64,000 bases of DNA, taken from assembly GCF_003024195.1 (NCBI RefSeq), contig NZ_KZ679043.1:1-64000 (forward strand), written 5' to 3'. Below, one piece after another: positions 48,893 to 58,002 of this stretch (positions are counted from its first letter, which is position 1; every line of letters starts with the position of its first letter). The notes under the pieces were generated by a model that was given only the letters and a program-made list of their open reading frames with translations, had not been told where the DNA came from and did no database searches. This DNA is from Streptomyces dioscori (GTDB lineage: Bacteria; Actinomycetota; Actinomycetes; Streptomycetales; Streptomycetaceae). The translations under genes and the position numbers were made by a program.

Positions 48893-49543
48893 ATGCCCGA
48901 ATCCACCGCACGCGCGCAGCTCGCCGACGCCAGGGTCTACCTCTGCACGGACGCCCGCAGGCGCCAGGGCGACCTCGCCGCCTTCCTGGACGCGGTCCTC
49001 GCGGGCGGCGTGGACATCGTGCAGCTGCGGGACAAGGGCATGGAGGCCGCCGAGGAGCTGGAGCACCTCGCGGTGTTCGCGGACGCCTGCCGCCGGCACG
49101 GCAAGCTCCTCGCGGTGAACGACCGCGCCGACGTCGCCCACGCCGCCGGAGCCGACGTCCTGCACCTCGGCCAGGGAGACCTCCCCGTCCCCGCCGCCCG
49201 CGCGATCCTCGGCGACGAGGTCCTGATAGGCCGCTCCACGCACGCAGGACCGGAGGCCTCGGCCGCCGCCGTCCAGGACGGCGTGGACTACTTCTGCACC
49301 GGCCCCTGCTGGCCGACCCCCACCAAGCCCGGCCGCCACGCGCCGGGCCTCGACCTGGTCCGGCACACGGCCGCGCTCGGGACGGACCGCCCCTGGTTCG
49401 CCATCGGCGGCATCGACCTCGGCAACCTCGACGAGGTGCTCGAAGCGGGCGCCCGCCGTGTCGTCGTCGTACGGGCGATCACCGAGGCCGACGACCCGGG
49501 CGCGGCGGCGGCGGAGTTCGCCAAGCGGCTGCGGACGGCCTGA
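48893..49543 (+). CDS. thiE: Thiamine-phosphate synthase
   Basis: A 216-residue TIM-barrel enzyme that joins hydroxymethylpyrimidine diphosphate to thiazole phosphate. Motifs VDIVQLRDKGM, LLAVNDRADVAHAAGADVLHLGQGDLPV, IGRSTHA, YFCTGPCWPTPTKPG and FAIGGIDL are in family order. The start at ATG 48893 gives the normal length. It is separate from thiOSG (2.6 kb away, opposite strand) and has no visible riboswitch of its own. Confidence 0.95.
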   Translation: MPESTARAQLADARVYLCTDARRRQGDLAAFLDAVLAGGVDIVQLRDKGMEAAEELEHLAVFADACRRHGKLLAVNDRADVAHAAGADVLHLGQGDLPVPAARAILGDEVLIGRSTHAGPEASAAAVQDGVDYFCTGPCWPTPTKPGRHAPGLDLVRHTAALGTDRPWFAIGGIDLGNLDEVLEAGARRVVVVRAITEADDPGAAAAEFAKRLRTA

Positions 49544-49601
49544 GCCGAGGGCCGATCGCGTGCCGGTCAGGGCCCGCGCTCCAGGATCGGTCGAGCGCCG
49601 G

Positions 49602-49684
49602 TTGTCCGAGGAGTGGACAACAAGTCGACAAATCGGGCAAATTCCCCACGCCCGGTTGGGGGACCGTCTCCCCCTGGCTAACCT
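49602..49684 (+). promoter_or_regulatory. metF promoter and upstream inverted repeat
   Basis: TTGGGG (49656-49661), a 17-nt spacer and TAACCT (49679-49684) place the start about seven bases later, at the ATG of metF (49691), so the transcript may be leaderless. Upstream, TTGTCC (49602) and GGACAA (49615) are perfect arms around seven bases and may be an operator. Confidence 0.4.
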
Positions 49685-49690
49685 GCGGGT

Positions 49691-50614
49691 ATGGCCCTCG
49701 GATCTGCTTCCACCAGGACTGACCGCGCACGCACCGTGCGTGACATGCTCGCGACCGGCAAGACGACCTTCTCGTTCGAGTTCTGGGCGCCGAAGACCGA
49801 AAAAGGCGAGCGGAACCTGTGGAACGCGCTGCGCAGGGTCGAGGCGGTCGCCCCCAGCTTCGTCTCCGTGACCTACGGCGCCGGCGGCACCACCCGCGCG
49901 GGCACGGTCAAGGCGACCGAGCAGATCGTCGCCGACACGACCCTCACCCCGGTCGCCCACCTCACCGCGGTCGACCACTCCATCGCGGAACTGCGCAACA
50001 TCATCGGCCAGTACGCGGACGCCGGGATCCGGAACATGCTCGCGGTGCGCGGCGACCCGCCCGGCGACCCCATGGCCGACTGGGTGGCGCACCCCCAGGG
50101 CCTCACGTACGCGGCCGAACTGGTCCAGCTCATCAAGGAGTCCGGCGACTTCTGCGTGGGTGTCGCGGCCTTCCCCGAGATGCACCCGAGGTCCGCGGAC
50201 TGGGACGCGGACGTGGCGAACTTCGTCGACAAGTGCCGGGCCGGCGCCGACTACGCGATCACGCAGATGTTCTTCCGCCCGGACGCCTACCTGCGGCTGC
50301 GTGACCGGGTCGACGCGGCGGGCTGCGCTACGCCGGTCATCCCCGAGGTGATGCCGGTGACCAGCGTGAAGATGTTGGAGCGATTGCCGCAACTCAGCAA
50401 CGCATCCTTCCCGGATGCCCTGAAAGAGCGGATCCTCACAGCCAAGGACGATCCGGCGGCTGTACGCTCCATTGGCATCGAGTTCGCCACGGAGTTCTGC
50501 GCGACACTGCTGGCCGAGGGAGTCCCCGGACTGCATTTCATTACGTTGAACAACTCCACCGCGACGCTGGAAATCTACGAGAACCTGGGCCTGCATCACC
50601 CACAGCAGGCCTAG
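49691..50614 (+). CDS. metF: 5,10-Methylenetetrahydrofolate reductase
   Basis: A 307-residue FAD-dependent TIM-barrel enzyme that makes 5-methyltetrahydrofolate for methionine synthesis. FEFWAPKTEKGERNLW, the FAD-binding AHLTAVDHS and NMLAVRGDPPGDP, GVAAFPEMHPRS and DYAITQMFFRPDAYLR are typical. ATG 49691 has no Shine-Dalgarno, consistent with a leaderless transcript. It follows thiE on the same strand after 147 bases. Confidence 0.95.
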   Translation: MALGSASTRTDRARTVRDMLATGKTTFSFEFWAPKTEKGERNLWNALRRVEAVAPSFVSVTYGAGGTTRAGTVKATEQIVADTTLTPVAHLTAVDHSIAELRNIIGQYADAGIRNMLAVRGDPPGDPMADWVAHPQGLTYAAELVQLIKESGDFCVGVAAFPEMHPRSADWDADVANFVDKCRAGADYAITQMFFRPDAYLRLRDRVDAAGCATPVIPEVMPVTSVKMLERLPQLSNASFPDALKERILTAKDDPAAVRSIGIEFATEFCATLLAEGVPGLHFITLNNSTATLEIYENLGLHHPQQA

Positions 50615-50671
50615 ACCGGTCGCATCGTGATACGACACACTGCGTAGCGGCCATCTGGGAGAGGGGCGTAC

Positions 50672-51670
50672 ATGGGCTGGACGGTCCTCTACATCGCATT
50701 CGGCATCGTCGCGCTGTGGCTGCTGGGCGAGGTGCTGCTGCAGTACAAGGCGCGGCTGCGCTGGCGGCTGCTGGCCTTCGGCGGCTTCCTCGGGGTGGTC
50801 ATCGGTGTCCTGATCCCGTCGGTGGTGGTCATCGGTCTGGGCGCCGCCGCCTTCGCCGTCGGGCAGACGTACGTCACGCTGTCGTTCCGCAGCGGCTTCG
50901 CGGCCGGCTGGGCCGTCGCCGGACGGCCGGGCATCACCAAGCGCCGCCGCGGCGAACCCGAGCGCCAGGAACCGACCCTGGAGGTCACGGACCTCCAGGC
51001 CGCGCAGAGCGGAACGTATCCTCAGGACGACTTCGGCCGCGGCGAGAGCTTCGGCGGGGACGACGCCTTCGGACGTGAGGAATCGGTTTTCGGGCAGCGC
51101 CCCGCGAACGCCGCCGAGTCCACCGCCGTCTACGAGCCGCAGCCGCTGCCCGACGACACCGGCCAGTACGGCGTCTACAGCGAAGCCGCCTACGCGGCCG
51201 CCGCCGACGCCGCGTACGCCGCCTCCGCCCAGGCGCAGGCACAGGGCGGCCAGGCCGACCAGGGCCAGTCCCAGGACCAGTTCGCCCAGAACTACGGGTA
51301 CGACGGCTACTCGGGCTACGACCAGCAGCAGTACGGCTACGACACCGGACAACAGCAGCAGTACGCCCCCTACTCCGACCCGTACGTCGGCTCGCAGTCC
51401 TACGACGCCTCCTACGGCCAGTCCTACGACACCTCGCAGCAGCAGTACGGGCAGCAGGGACAGCAAGGGCAGCAGGGTTACGAGCAGGACCAGTACGCGG
51501 CGGGCGCCTACAACGGCGCCGAGAACACTCCGCCCGGCGGGGTCTGGGTGCCGCAGCAGCGGAACACCGAGGACCCGTACGGCGGCGAACTCCCGCCGGA
51601 GCAGCCCTATCCGTACGAGGGCAACGGTCAGCAGCAGGGCGGGTACGACGAGCAGCGGTACCGGTACTGA
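50672..51670 (+). CDS. Membrane protein with a Q/Y/G-rich low-complexity tail
   Basis: A 332-residue protein. Two to three hydrophobic helices at the N-terminus (about 5-22, 33-68) are followed by a basic segment (KRRRGEPER). From about residue 120 the chain is disordered, first Ala/Asp-rich and then, from about 200, dominated by Gln, Tyr, Gly and Ser (YGYDGYSGYDQQQYGYD, YGQQGQQGQQGYEQDQY). It has no catalytic motif and I do not recognise the family. GAGAGGGG precedes the ATG. The tail resembles phase-separating sequences of other organisms, but the role is unknown. Confidence 0.8.
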   Translation: MGWTVLYIAFGIVALWLLGEVLLQYKARLRWRLLAFGGFLGVVIGVLIPSVVVIGLGAAAFAVGQTYVTLSFRSGFAAGWAVAGRPGITKRRRGEPERQEPTLEVTDLQAAQSGTYPQDDFGRGESFGGDDAFGREESVFGQRPANAAESTAVYEPQPLPDDTGQYGVYSEAAYAAAADAAYAASAQAQAQGGQADQGQSQDQFAQNYGYDGYSGYDQQQYGYDTGQQQQYAPYSDPYVGSQSYDASYGQSYDTSQQQYGQQGQQGQQGYEQDQYAAGAYNGAENTPPGGVWVPQQRNTEDPYGGELPPEQPYPYEGNGQQQGGYDEQRYRY

Positions 51671-51754
51671 CACCGGCACCGGCACCGGCGTCGGCACCGA
51701 TGTGCTCTCACGTCGGAGTCTCTGGCCCCGTCCCCGTCCCCGTCTCCGCCCCCG

Positions 51755-53269
51755 TCACTGCGAGCCCCTGAAGTCCGGCCCCTCCACGATCAGTCCGGCG
51801 ACCAGCGATCCCGACATCCCGGCGTGCGGAAGCCCGCCGCCGGGGTGCGCCCAGCCGCCGACCGCGAACAGCCCCGGTATCCGGGTGGTGTTGCCCGGCC
51901 GCAGCCGGGTGCCGCCCTCGCCGGCCAGCGCGGGAGCGGGTATACCACCGCCCGGGGCCCCGGTCTCCCGCTCCGTGTGCAGGGGCGTCCGTACCTCGCG
52001 CCACAGCACGCGTCCGCGCAGCCCTGGCACGGCCCGCTCCGCGGCGGCGACCATACGGTCCGCGAAGGCGTCGGCGGCACCGGCCGCCGCCCAGTCGTGG
52101 TGTGCGAGGGACGGGACCGTCGCCGTGAGCACCACGGACTCGTGGGCGTCGTCCGGGCGCAGCAGCGGATCGTCCGGACGGTCCACCCACACCGTGGGCC
52201 GCGGCGCCGCCGTACCCGCCGTGAAGGTGTGGTCCAGCTCCTCGGTCCGGTTCGGTGTGTGCACGACCGTGCGGTGCGCGGCGCCCGCCTCGCGCGGGCC
52301 GCGCAGGGCGAGGCAGACCACGGCCTTGCCGCGGGACGGGGACGTGGGCTGCGGCCCGGGTGCCTCGCCCCCGTACAGATCGTCGCGGCCCGTCAGGCTC
52401 TTCAGCAGCTCCGGCGGACCGCCCACCACGAAGTCCGCCTCGGAGACGGTTCCGTCGCGCAGTTCCACGCCGGTCGCCCGGCCGTCCTTCTCGGTGATCG
52501 CGACGACCTCGGCCCCGAAGACGAACTCCACCCGGCGGGCCACGCACCGCTCGTGCACGGCCCGCGCCAGCTCGCGGATCCCGCCGCGCACGTACCACGC
52601 GCCGAAGGCGTGCTCCATGTACGGCAGGACGGCCGCGCTCGCCGGGACCGCGCGCGGGTCGAGGCCGTACGCCAGCGCGTAGCTCTCCAGGAGGGCGGCG
52701 AGGCGGGGGTCGCCCAGCTCCCAGGCGCCGACCTCCGCGAGCCGGGCCGCCGTGCGGGTGCGCAGCAGGCGCCGCTGCCGCAGCGCGGGGTAGGGCTCGC
52801 GCTCGCCCAGCACCTGCCAGTCCGCCCACAGCGGCTCCTCCAGGAGCGGCCTGCGCGTCCGGTCCCAGGCCTCGCGGGCCCGCACCAGGAAGTCGCCCCA
52901 GCGCTCACCGGCGCCCGCGCCCAGTGCCCCGTCCAGGGCCGAGACGACCCCCGCGCGCGAGGCGTTGGGCAGCGACACCTCCGTGCCGTCGGCGAAGACG
53001 TGCCGTGCCGCCGGGTCGACCTGGACCAGGTCGACGCACGCCTCCAGGGGCTCCTTGCCGGTCTTCACGAACAGATCGCGGTGAACCGCGGGCAGCTGGA
53101 GCAGCCCGGGGCCCGTGTCGAAGGCGAACCCGTCGCGCTCGAAGCGGCCCAACGCTCCGCCGTACGTCGCCGCCCGCTCGTACACCGTCACCCGGTGGCC
53201 CGCGACGGCCAGCCGGGCAGCGGCCGCCATCGCGCCCATCCCGGCGCCGATCACCACAATCCGTGCCAT
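51755..53269 (-). CDS. FAD-dependent oxidoreductase, phytoene-desaturase-like
   Basis: A 504-residue amine-oxidase/CrtI-like flavoprotein. The FAD site is IVVIGAGMGAMAAAARLAVAGHRVTVYE (about 4-31) with FDTGPGLLQLP, and the C-terminal LFAVGGWAHPGGGLPHAGMSGSLVAG is the CrtI-type end. Homologous enzymes desaturate or hydrogenate isoprenoid chains. No carotenoid genes adjoin it, so the substrate could be a menaquinone or another polyprenyl compound. The ATG at 53269 is chosen because the longer frame has no fold. Confidence 0.85.
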   Translation of the reverse strand: MARIVVIGAGMGAMAAAARLAVAGHRVTVYERAATYGGALGRFERDGFAFDTGPGLLQLPAVHRDLFVKTGKEPLEACVDLVQVDPAARHVFADGTEVSLPNASRAGVVSALDGALGAGAGERWGDFLVRAREAWDRTRRPLLEEPLWADWQVLGEREPYPALRQRRLLRTRTAARLAEVGAWELGDPRLAALLESYALAYGLDPRAVPASAAVLPYMEHAFGAWYVRGGIRELARAVHERCVARRVEFVFGAEVVAITEKDGRATGVELRDGTVSEADFVVGGPPELLKSLTGRDDLYGGEAPGPQPTSPSRGKAVVCLALRGPREAGAAHRTVVHTPNRTEELDHTFTAGTAAPRPTVWVDRPDDPLLRPDDAHESVVLTATVPSLAHHDWAAAGAADAFADRMVAAAERAVPGLRGRVLWREVRTPLHTERETGAPGGGIPAPALAGEGGTRLRPGNTTRIPGLFAVGGWAHPGGGLPHAGMSGSLVAGLIVEGPDFRGSQ

Positions 53270-53373
53270 GCCAGGGACTGTATCGGCCGCCACCGACAAC
53301 GGGGCCGCGGGCCCGGGCGCCCGCCGGGAGGCCGGGGTCAACCGCGAGGCCAGGGTCGGCCGGGAGGCCAGGG

Positions 53374-53991
53374 TCAGCCGGGCGGTGGCGGACCGAGCCG
53401 GTTCACGAGCCGTTTCTCCTCACGGCGCTGGGCCCGGCGCCGCAGGAACCGTCTGATCCGCGAGACGAGGAACCAGAGCACCAGCAGACCGGCGAGCAGC
53501 AGGACGCCCGCGATGATCGCCGCGGCCTCGGGGTGGAACATCGCGAAGGTCAGGATCCCGGCGACCCCGAGATCCTCCGCGGTGCTCATCACGACGTTGC
53601 TGAACGGCTCCGGCGAGGTGTTGATCGCCATCCGCGTACCGGCCTTGACCGTGTGGCTGGCCAGGGCCGAGGAGCCGCCGATCGCCCCGGCCGCCAGTTC
53701 GGACAGCGAACCGCTCTGCCCGGCGAGCAGCGCCGCGACGACGGCGCCCGACACCGGGCGGATCACGGTGTGGACGGTGTCCCACGCCGAGTCCACGTAC
53801 GGGATCTTGTCGGCGAAGGCCTCGCAGACGAACAGGACGCCGGCCACGACGAGGACTTCGGGGCGCTGCAGCGACTCGGGGACCTCGTCGGTCAGTCCGG
53901 TCGCGCCGAAGAGGCCGAGGAGCAGCACCACCGCGTACGCGTTGACACCGCTGGCCCAGCCGCTGGTGAACACCAGGGGGAGTACGGACAC
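53374..53991 (-). CDS. DUF4126 membrane protein
   Basis: A 205-residue protein with about five hydrophobic helices, ending in a basic tail (RRFLRRRAQRREEKR). VFTSGWASGVNAYAVVLLLGLFG, DKIPYVDSAWDTVHTVIRP and ASHTVKAGTRMAINTSPEPFSN are the DUF4126 signatures. I start at GTG 53991 just before the conserved segment; ATG 54033 would add 14 residues and neither start has a clear ribosome site. The function is unknown. Confidence 0.78.
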   Translation of the reverse strand: MSVLPLVFTSGWASGVNAYAVVLLLGLFGATGLTDEVPESLQRPEVLVVAGVLFVCEAFADKIPYVDSAWDTVHTVIRPVSGAVVAALLAGQSGSLSELAAGAIGGSSALASHTVKAGTRMAINTSPEPFSNVVMSTAEDLGVAGILTFAMFHPEAAAIIAGVLLLAGLLVLWFLVSRIRRFLRRRAQRREEKRLVNRLGPPPPG

Positions 53992-54224
53992 GGACGCGAT
54001 CGTAACCAGTCGGCAACGGCGTGTCCTGGGCATGAGTGCGCAGGACTGAGTACGCGTACCTAGGGAGTGAGTTGAGTACGCGCGCGGATGGGTTCCCACC
54101 TGCGCGAACGAGAGAGTGGAGGCACGGAAAGGGGCGCGGCTCCGGTACCGCCGACACGGGGCGGCGGAACGGCGCGGCGCCCTCTACCGCTCCTTCCGCC
54201 GATCACTCGGCGGGAGCGAGGCAC

Positions 54225-54297
54225 GGGGGGCCCGGGGGAGACCGGAACGGGGGGAGCCGTCGGGGGCCACCGGGGGATGCACGGGGGTGCATGGGGG
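54225..54297 (+). other. Seven G-tracts, candidate G-quadruplex cluster
   Basis: Runs of five or six G at 54225-54230, 54234-54238, 54249-54254, 54262-54266, 54272-54276, 54283-54287 and 54293-54297 are spaced by 3-10 bases. They could form stacked G-quadruplexes on the + strand. The 54034-54412 gap has no convincing gene. Confidence 0.6.
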
Positions 54298-54412
54298 AGT
54301 ACAGGAGGAGCGCCGGTCCGGCGTGGCCCGCGGGGGACGCGGCCACTACGGACCGGCGCTCACCTGTGTCCGCCGTGCCCGTCGGGACTCCGGGGCACCT
54401 GCGTCGCCTGTG

Positions 54413-55054
54413 TCACCGGGGTCCCAGGCGCCCGCCGCCGACCCTCCCCTGGAGCAGCAGCGACAGTGCCGCGTGGATGTCGTCCAGGGAACGCTGCGGC
54501 TGGAACGCCTGCCAGTCCAGGGCGGCCACCAGCACCATGCCGACCAGTGCCGCCGCCGTCAGCGGGGTGTCGATCTCGTCGCTCAGTTCGCCGTTCGCGA
54601 TCCCGTCGCGCAGGACGTCCTCGACGACCGCGACCGCCTGCTGCCTGACCACCAGCAGCGTGGACTGCCAGGCCCGGTTGGTGCGCCACAGCTCCGCCAC
54701 GTACAGCTGGGTGAAGGCCGGGTAACGGCCGATGAAGACGAGGCCCGCTCGGATCATCGCGTCCAGCGCGTCGACCCTGCTGCCGCCCTCCTCGTCGGTC
54801 TTCTCGACCGCTTCCCGCAGCGAGGCGGTGAGCAGTCCCACCCCGTGCCGGAGCAGCTCCTCGAAGAGGACGGACTTGCTCGCGAAGTTGTAGTAGACCG
54901 TGCCCTTCGCCACTCCGGCACGCTCGGCGATCTCGTCCACGGTGGTGGCGGAGAAGCCCTGCTCGGCGATGAGGGTCACCGCCGCCTCGTAGAGCTTCTG
55001 CCGGGTCGCCTGCCGCCGGCCGCCGCCGCTGTCCACCGTCCTGCTGCTTTCCAT
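54413..55054 (-). CDS. TetR-family transcriptional regulator
   Basis: A 213-residue repressor with an N-terminal helix-turn-helix (TRQKLYEAAVTLIAEQGFSATTVDEIAERAGVAKGTVYYNFASKSVLFEELL, about 20-70) and a helical ligand domain. It is transcribed with the YhgE and ABC genes as the third gene of the operon (11-base gap). The near-perfect palindrome upstream of the ABC gene (57977-58002) is the expected operator. ATG 55054 fits the normal TetR length. The inducing ligand is probably a toxic or hydrophobic compound. Confidence 0.92.
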   Translation of the reverse strand: MESSRTVDSGGGRRQATRQKLYEAAVTLIAEQGFSATTVDEIAERAGVAKGTVYYNFASKSVLFEELLRHGVGLLTASLREAVEKTDEEGGSRVDALDAMIRAGLVFIGRYPAFTQLYVAELWRTNRAWQSTLLVVRQQAVAVVEDVLRDGIANGELSDEIDTPLTAAALVGMVLVAALDWQAFQPQRSLDDIHAALSLLLQGRVGGGRLGPR

Positions 55055-55065
55055 GGCCCTGATTG

Positions 55066-57156
55066 TCACAGGCTCAGCTCCGGGTGAAGTCGGTCGAGGG
55101 TCCACACCTGCCGGCGCCGCGCGGACACCGCGGTGAGCGCGAGGGCGCCCAGGGTGAAGGCGGTCAGGACGGCGCACGCCTGCCAGACAGGGCCCAGACC
55201 GCCGCCCGTGATGAGTCTCCTCAGGGCGTCGACGACGTAACTCATCGGCATGAAGGGGTGGATCGCGTTGAAGAAGCCCGGACTGGTCTGCACGGGATAC
55301 GTGCCGCCGGCCGAGGTCAGCTGGAGCATCAGGAGCGCGAGGACGAGGATCCGGCCGGCCGCTCCGAAGCGTGCGTTGAGCCACTGCACGATCGCCGCGA
55401 AGCAGCCCGTCACCAGGAACAGGAAGGCCACCGTCCCGGCCGCCCGCACGGCCTGAAGACCGATCGCCCAGTGCAGTACGGACATCAGCGCGACCGTCTG
55501 CAGCACCCCCAGGGCGGCCACCGGCAGCCAGCCCGCCAGCGCGATCCGCCAGGCGGGGGCGCCCGCGGCGAGCGCGCGCCGGTTGAGCGGCGGGATCAGC
55601 ATGTAGGCGACCATCGCGCCCACCCACAGGGAGAGCGGAATGAAGTACGGGGCGAAACCGGTGCCGTAGTTGGGCGCCTTGTGCAGGTCCTTCGAAGCCA
55701 GCTGTACGGGGTCGGCCATGACCCCGGTGCGCTGATCACGGTCCTTCTTGTCGTAGTCAGGGATCTTTCCCGCGCCGTCGTGGAGTCCGCCGGCGAGCTT
55801 CCCCGAGCCGTCGGCGAGCTTGTACATGCCCCCTTCGAGGTCGTTCGCGCCCGTCCCGAGCCTGCCGATCCCGCTGTCGAGGTCGGTGGCGCCCTTCTTG
55901 GCCGTGCCGAGCCCCGTGTGCAGGGTCTCGGCACCCTTGGCGACCTTCCCGGCTCCCTTGTTGAGCTGGTTGATCTTCGAGACGGCCGTGGCGAGGTCCT
56001 CGGACAGGCGCGGTGAGCGGTCGGCCAGCGCCCGCGCCTGCTTCTCCAGGGTGGCCAGGTGCCTGTCCAGCGACTTCAGGTCGCCGTTCTGGCCGGCCAC
56101 CAGCGTGTCGACGTCGTCGGCGACCTCCGCCACGTCCGCCGCCGCGTCCCTGGCCTTCTTCAGGTCCGGGCAGGCGGCGTCGGGCAGCGGCAGGTCCTGG
56201 TCCTCGCAACGCGCCTTGTAGACGCCGTTCAGCGTGTCGGAGGCCGTGTGCGCGCTCTTCGCGGCGGCCGGGGCCGTCCTCGCCAGCGTGTCGAGGTTGC
56301 CGCGGATGACCGAGGCCGAGTCCGCGACGAGCCGGGCGGTGTCGCCGATCTCCTTCTCGTTGCCCTTCAGGAAGGGCCCCACCTTGTCCGCGACGCCGTT
56401 GACCTTGTCCGCGAGCGTCTGCGTGCCCTCGGCGACCTGTCGTGAGCCGTCCTCCAGGTCACCCGCCCCCGTGTCGAGCTTCCTCAGCCCGGTGGCGAGC
56501 TTGCCGCTGCCCTTCTCGGCGTCCGCGAGGCCGTCCGCGAGGTCCTTCGAGCCCTTCTTCGCCTTCCCGATGCCACCGGAGAGCGTGTCGGCCCCCTCGG
56601 CGGCCTTCTGGGTCTTCCCGTGGAGGTCGGAGAACGAGACATAGATCTTGTCGAGGAACGACCGTGCAGCCTTGGTCGAGGCGGCCGTCCGTACCTCGCT
56701 GAAGACCGTCCGCGAGATCTGCCCGACGATGTAGTTGTTCGCGTCGTTCGTACGCACCTGGAGGGCGCCCGTCTCCGGGGAGTCGCCCGAACTGGAGGCG
56801 ATCCTTCTACTGAAGTCGGACGGCATGGTCAGCGACAGGTAGTAGTCGCCGTTCTCGACCCCTTCACGGGCTTCGGCGGCGCTCACCTCGTGCCACTCGA
56901 AGGTGTCGCTCCTGTGCAGACCCTTGGTGATCTCGTCGCCCAGCACGACCTTCTCGTCGGCGGCGGTGGCTCCCCGGTCGTCGTTCACGAGCGCCACGGG
57001 GATGCGGTCGAGACGTCCGTACGGATCCCAGAACGACCACAGGTAGAGGGCGCCGTACAGCAGGGGCAGCAGCAGGAGCGCGGCCAGCGCAGCGCGCGGG
57101 AGCCTGCCCCTGCCGAAGCGCCTGAGTTCAAGCGCGGCCAGTTTCGGCGAGCGCAT
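55066..57156 (-). CDS. YhgE/Pip-type membrane protein
   Basis: A 696-residue transporter-like protein. One N-terminal transmembrane helix (about 20-40) is followed by a large external domain of YhgE/Pip type (LVNDDRGATAADEKVVLGDEI) and a long, heptad-rich coiled coil (TLSGGIGKAKKGSKDLADGL and repeats, about 195-275 and 395-450). Five to six C-terminal helices follow (from about 490). It resembles ABC-2 permeases and probably exports lipid-like or toxic compounds. The ABC ATPase gene before it overlaps by 29 bases. Confidence 0.85.
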   Translation of the reverse strand: MRSPKLAALELRRFGRGRLPRAALAALLLLPLLYGALYLWSFWDPYGRLDRIPVALVNDDRGATAADEKVVLGDEITKGLHRSDTFEWHEVSAAEAREGVENGDYYLSLTMPSDFSRRIASSSGDSPETGALQVRTNDANNYIVGQISRTVFSEVRTAASTKAARSFLDKIYVSFSDLHGKTQKAAEGADTLSGGIGKAKKGSKDLADGLADAEKGSGKLATGLRKLDTGAGDLEDGSRQVAEGTQTLADKVNGVADKVGPFLKGNEKEIGDTARLVADSASVIRGNLDTLARTAPAAAKSAHTASDTLNGVYKARCEDQDLPLPDAACPDLKKARDAAADVAEVADDVDTLVAGQNGDLKSLDRHLATLEKQARALADRSPRLSEDLATAVSKINQLNKGAGKVAKGAETLHTGLGTAKKGATDLDSGIGRLGTGANDLEGGMYKLADGSGKLAGGLHDGAGKIPDYDKKDRDQRTGVMADPVQLASKDLHKAPNYGTGFAPYFIPLSLWVGAMVAYMLIPPLNRRALAAGAPAWRIALAGWLPVAALGVLQTVALMSVLHWAIGLQAVRAAGTVAFLFLVTGCFAAIVQWLNARFGAAGRILVLALLMLQLTSAGGTYPVQTSPGFFNAIHPFMPMSYVVDALRRLITGGGLGPVWQACAVLTAFTLGALALTAVSARRRQVWTLDRLHPELSL

Positions 57157-57931
57157 CCACCGTCTCCTTGTCGTGGTCGTCGGGCTCTTCCTGGCCGCGG
57201 TCCTGGTTGCGGGCCGGTGCGGCGGCGGATTCCGTGGACACCACGACCGCGCCCTCCGGGGCCTCGCTGCACACCGCCACGACCGTGGTCCCGGCGTCGG
57301 CCAGGGAGCGCAGCAGCGCCCAGGCCTCGGTCCGTTCGGCGTCCGAGAGCTTCAGGTCGGTGTCGTCGATCCCGAGCAGCCGGGGGCGGCCGATCAGGGC
57401 GAGGGCGACGGACAGCCGCAGTGCCTCCAGGCGTTCCAGGTCGCGCACGGCGGTCCTGGAGCCCTTGGGCAGCGCCTCCTGGTCGAGTCCGGCGGCGGCC
57501 AGCGCGCCGTCGACCCGTAGCCGGGCCTCCGCCAGCCGCTCCTGACGCGGTCGCAGCAGCCCGCGTACGGGGCCGCCGAACCGCCGTTGCAGCAGTGCGC
57601 GCTCCCGGAGGTGCTCGGCTACGGACAGGGCGGGCTCCAGGTCGGTGACGCCGGGCACATGCGCCAGCGCGCTGAACCTGCGGACCGCCGCCATCTGCTT
57701 CGGCAACTCGCAAGGCCCCACGCGCGCGTGCCCCTCGGTGGGCTTCATCCGCCCGGTGAGGGCCAGCAGCAGACACGTACGGCCCGAGCCCGACGGTCCT
57801 TCGACCGCGATCAGCGAGCTGGGCTCCGCGTCGACGTCCACGCCGCGGAACGCCCAGCCGCGGGGTCCTCTGAGCCCGAAGTCCTCGGCCGTGACGCCGA
57901 GTCCGTGCGGACCGTCCACAACTTCCCCCAC
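57128..57931 (-). CDS. ABC-type ATPase with degenerate motifs
   Basis: A 267-residue ATP-binding protein. Walker A is GPSGSGRTCLLL (about residues 45-56), Walker B is weak (PRLLGIDDTDLKL), and the signature motif is not LSGGQ but DLERLEALRLS. The switch His is replaced by a Cys-Ser (VVAVCSEAPE). Such a module may have poor ATPase activity. It is the first gene of the ABC / YhgE / TetR operon, with the operator just upstream. GTG 57931 is the likely start; GTG 57919 is also possible. Confidence 0.8.
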   Translation of the reverse strand: MGEVVDGPHGLGVTAEDFGLRGPRGWAFRGVDVDAEPSSLIAVEGPSGSGRTCLLLALTGRMKPTEGHARVGPCELPKQMAAVRRFSALAHVPGVTDLEPALSVAEHLRERALLQRRFGGPVRGLLRPRQERLAEARLRVDGALAAAGLDQEALPKGSRTAVRDLERLEALRLSVALALIGRPRLLGIDDTDLKLSDAERTEAWALLRSLADAGTTVVAVCSEAPEGAVVVSTESAAAPARNQDRGQEEPDDHDKETVDALAETGRA

Positions 57932-57976
57932 CCTCCGGGTCCTTCGACCGGCTGTCGCACCGGTTGAAGCGCAAAG

Positions 57977-58002
57977 TTTTGAACTGACTGGTCAGTGCAA
58001 AA
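57977..58002. promoter_or_regulatory. Near-perfect palindrome, likely TetR operator
   Basis: The arms TTTTGAACTGAC and GTCAGTGCAAAA match with one mismatch across a two-base centre (TG). The core ACTGAC-TG-GTCAGT is a typical TetR-family operator. It lies 46 bases before the ABC gene. A lone GTCAGTG half-site follows at 58051. Confidence 0.75.

Noticed and set aside
48677..51697. A 1006-codon minus-strand open frame across thiE, metF and the Q/Y/G protein.
   Set aside because: Same reason: it lies opposite three well-supported genes, and its composition is repetitive Val/Leu/Arg/Gly with no motif.
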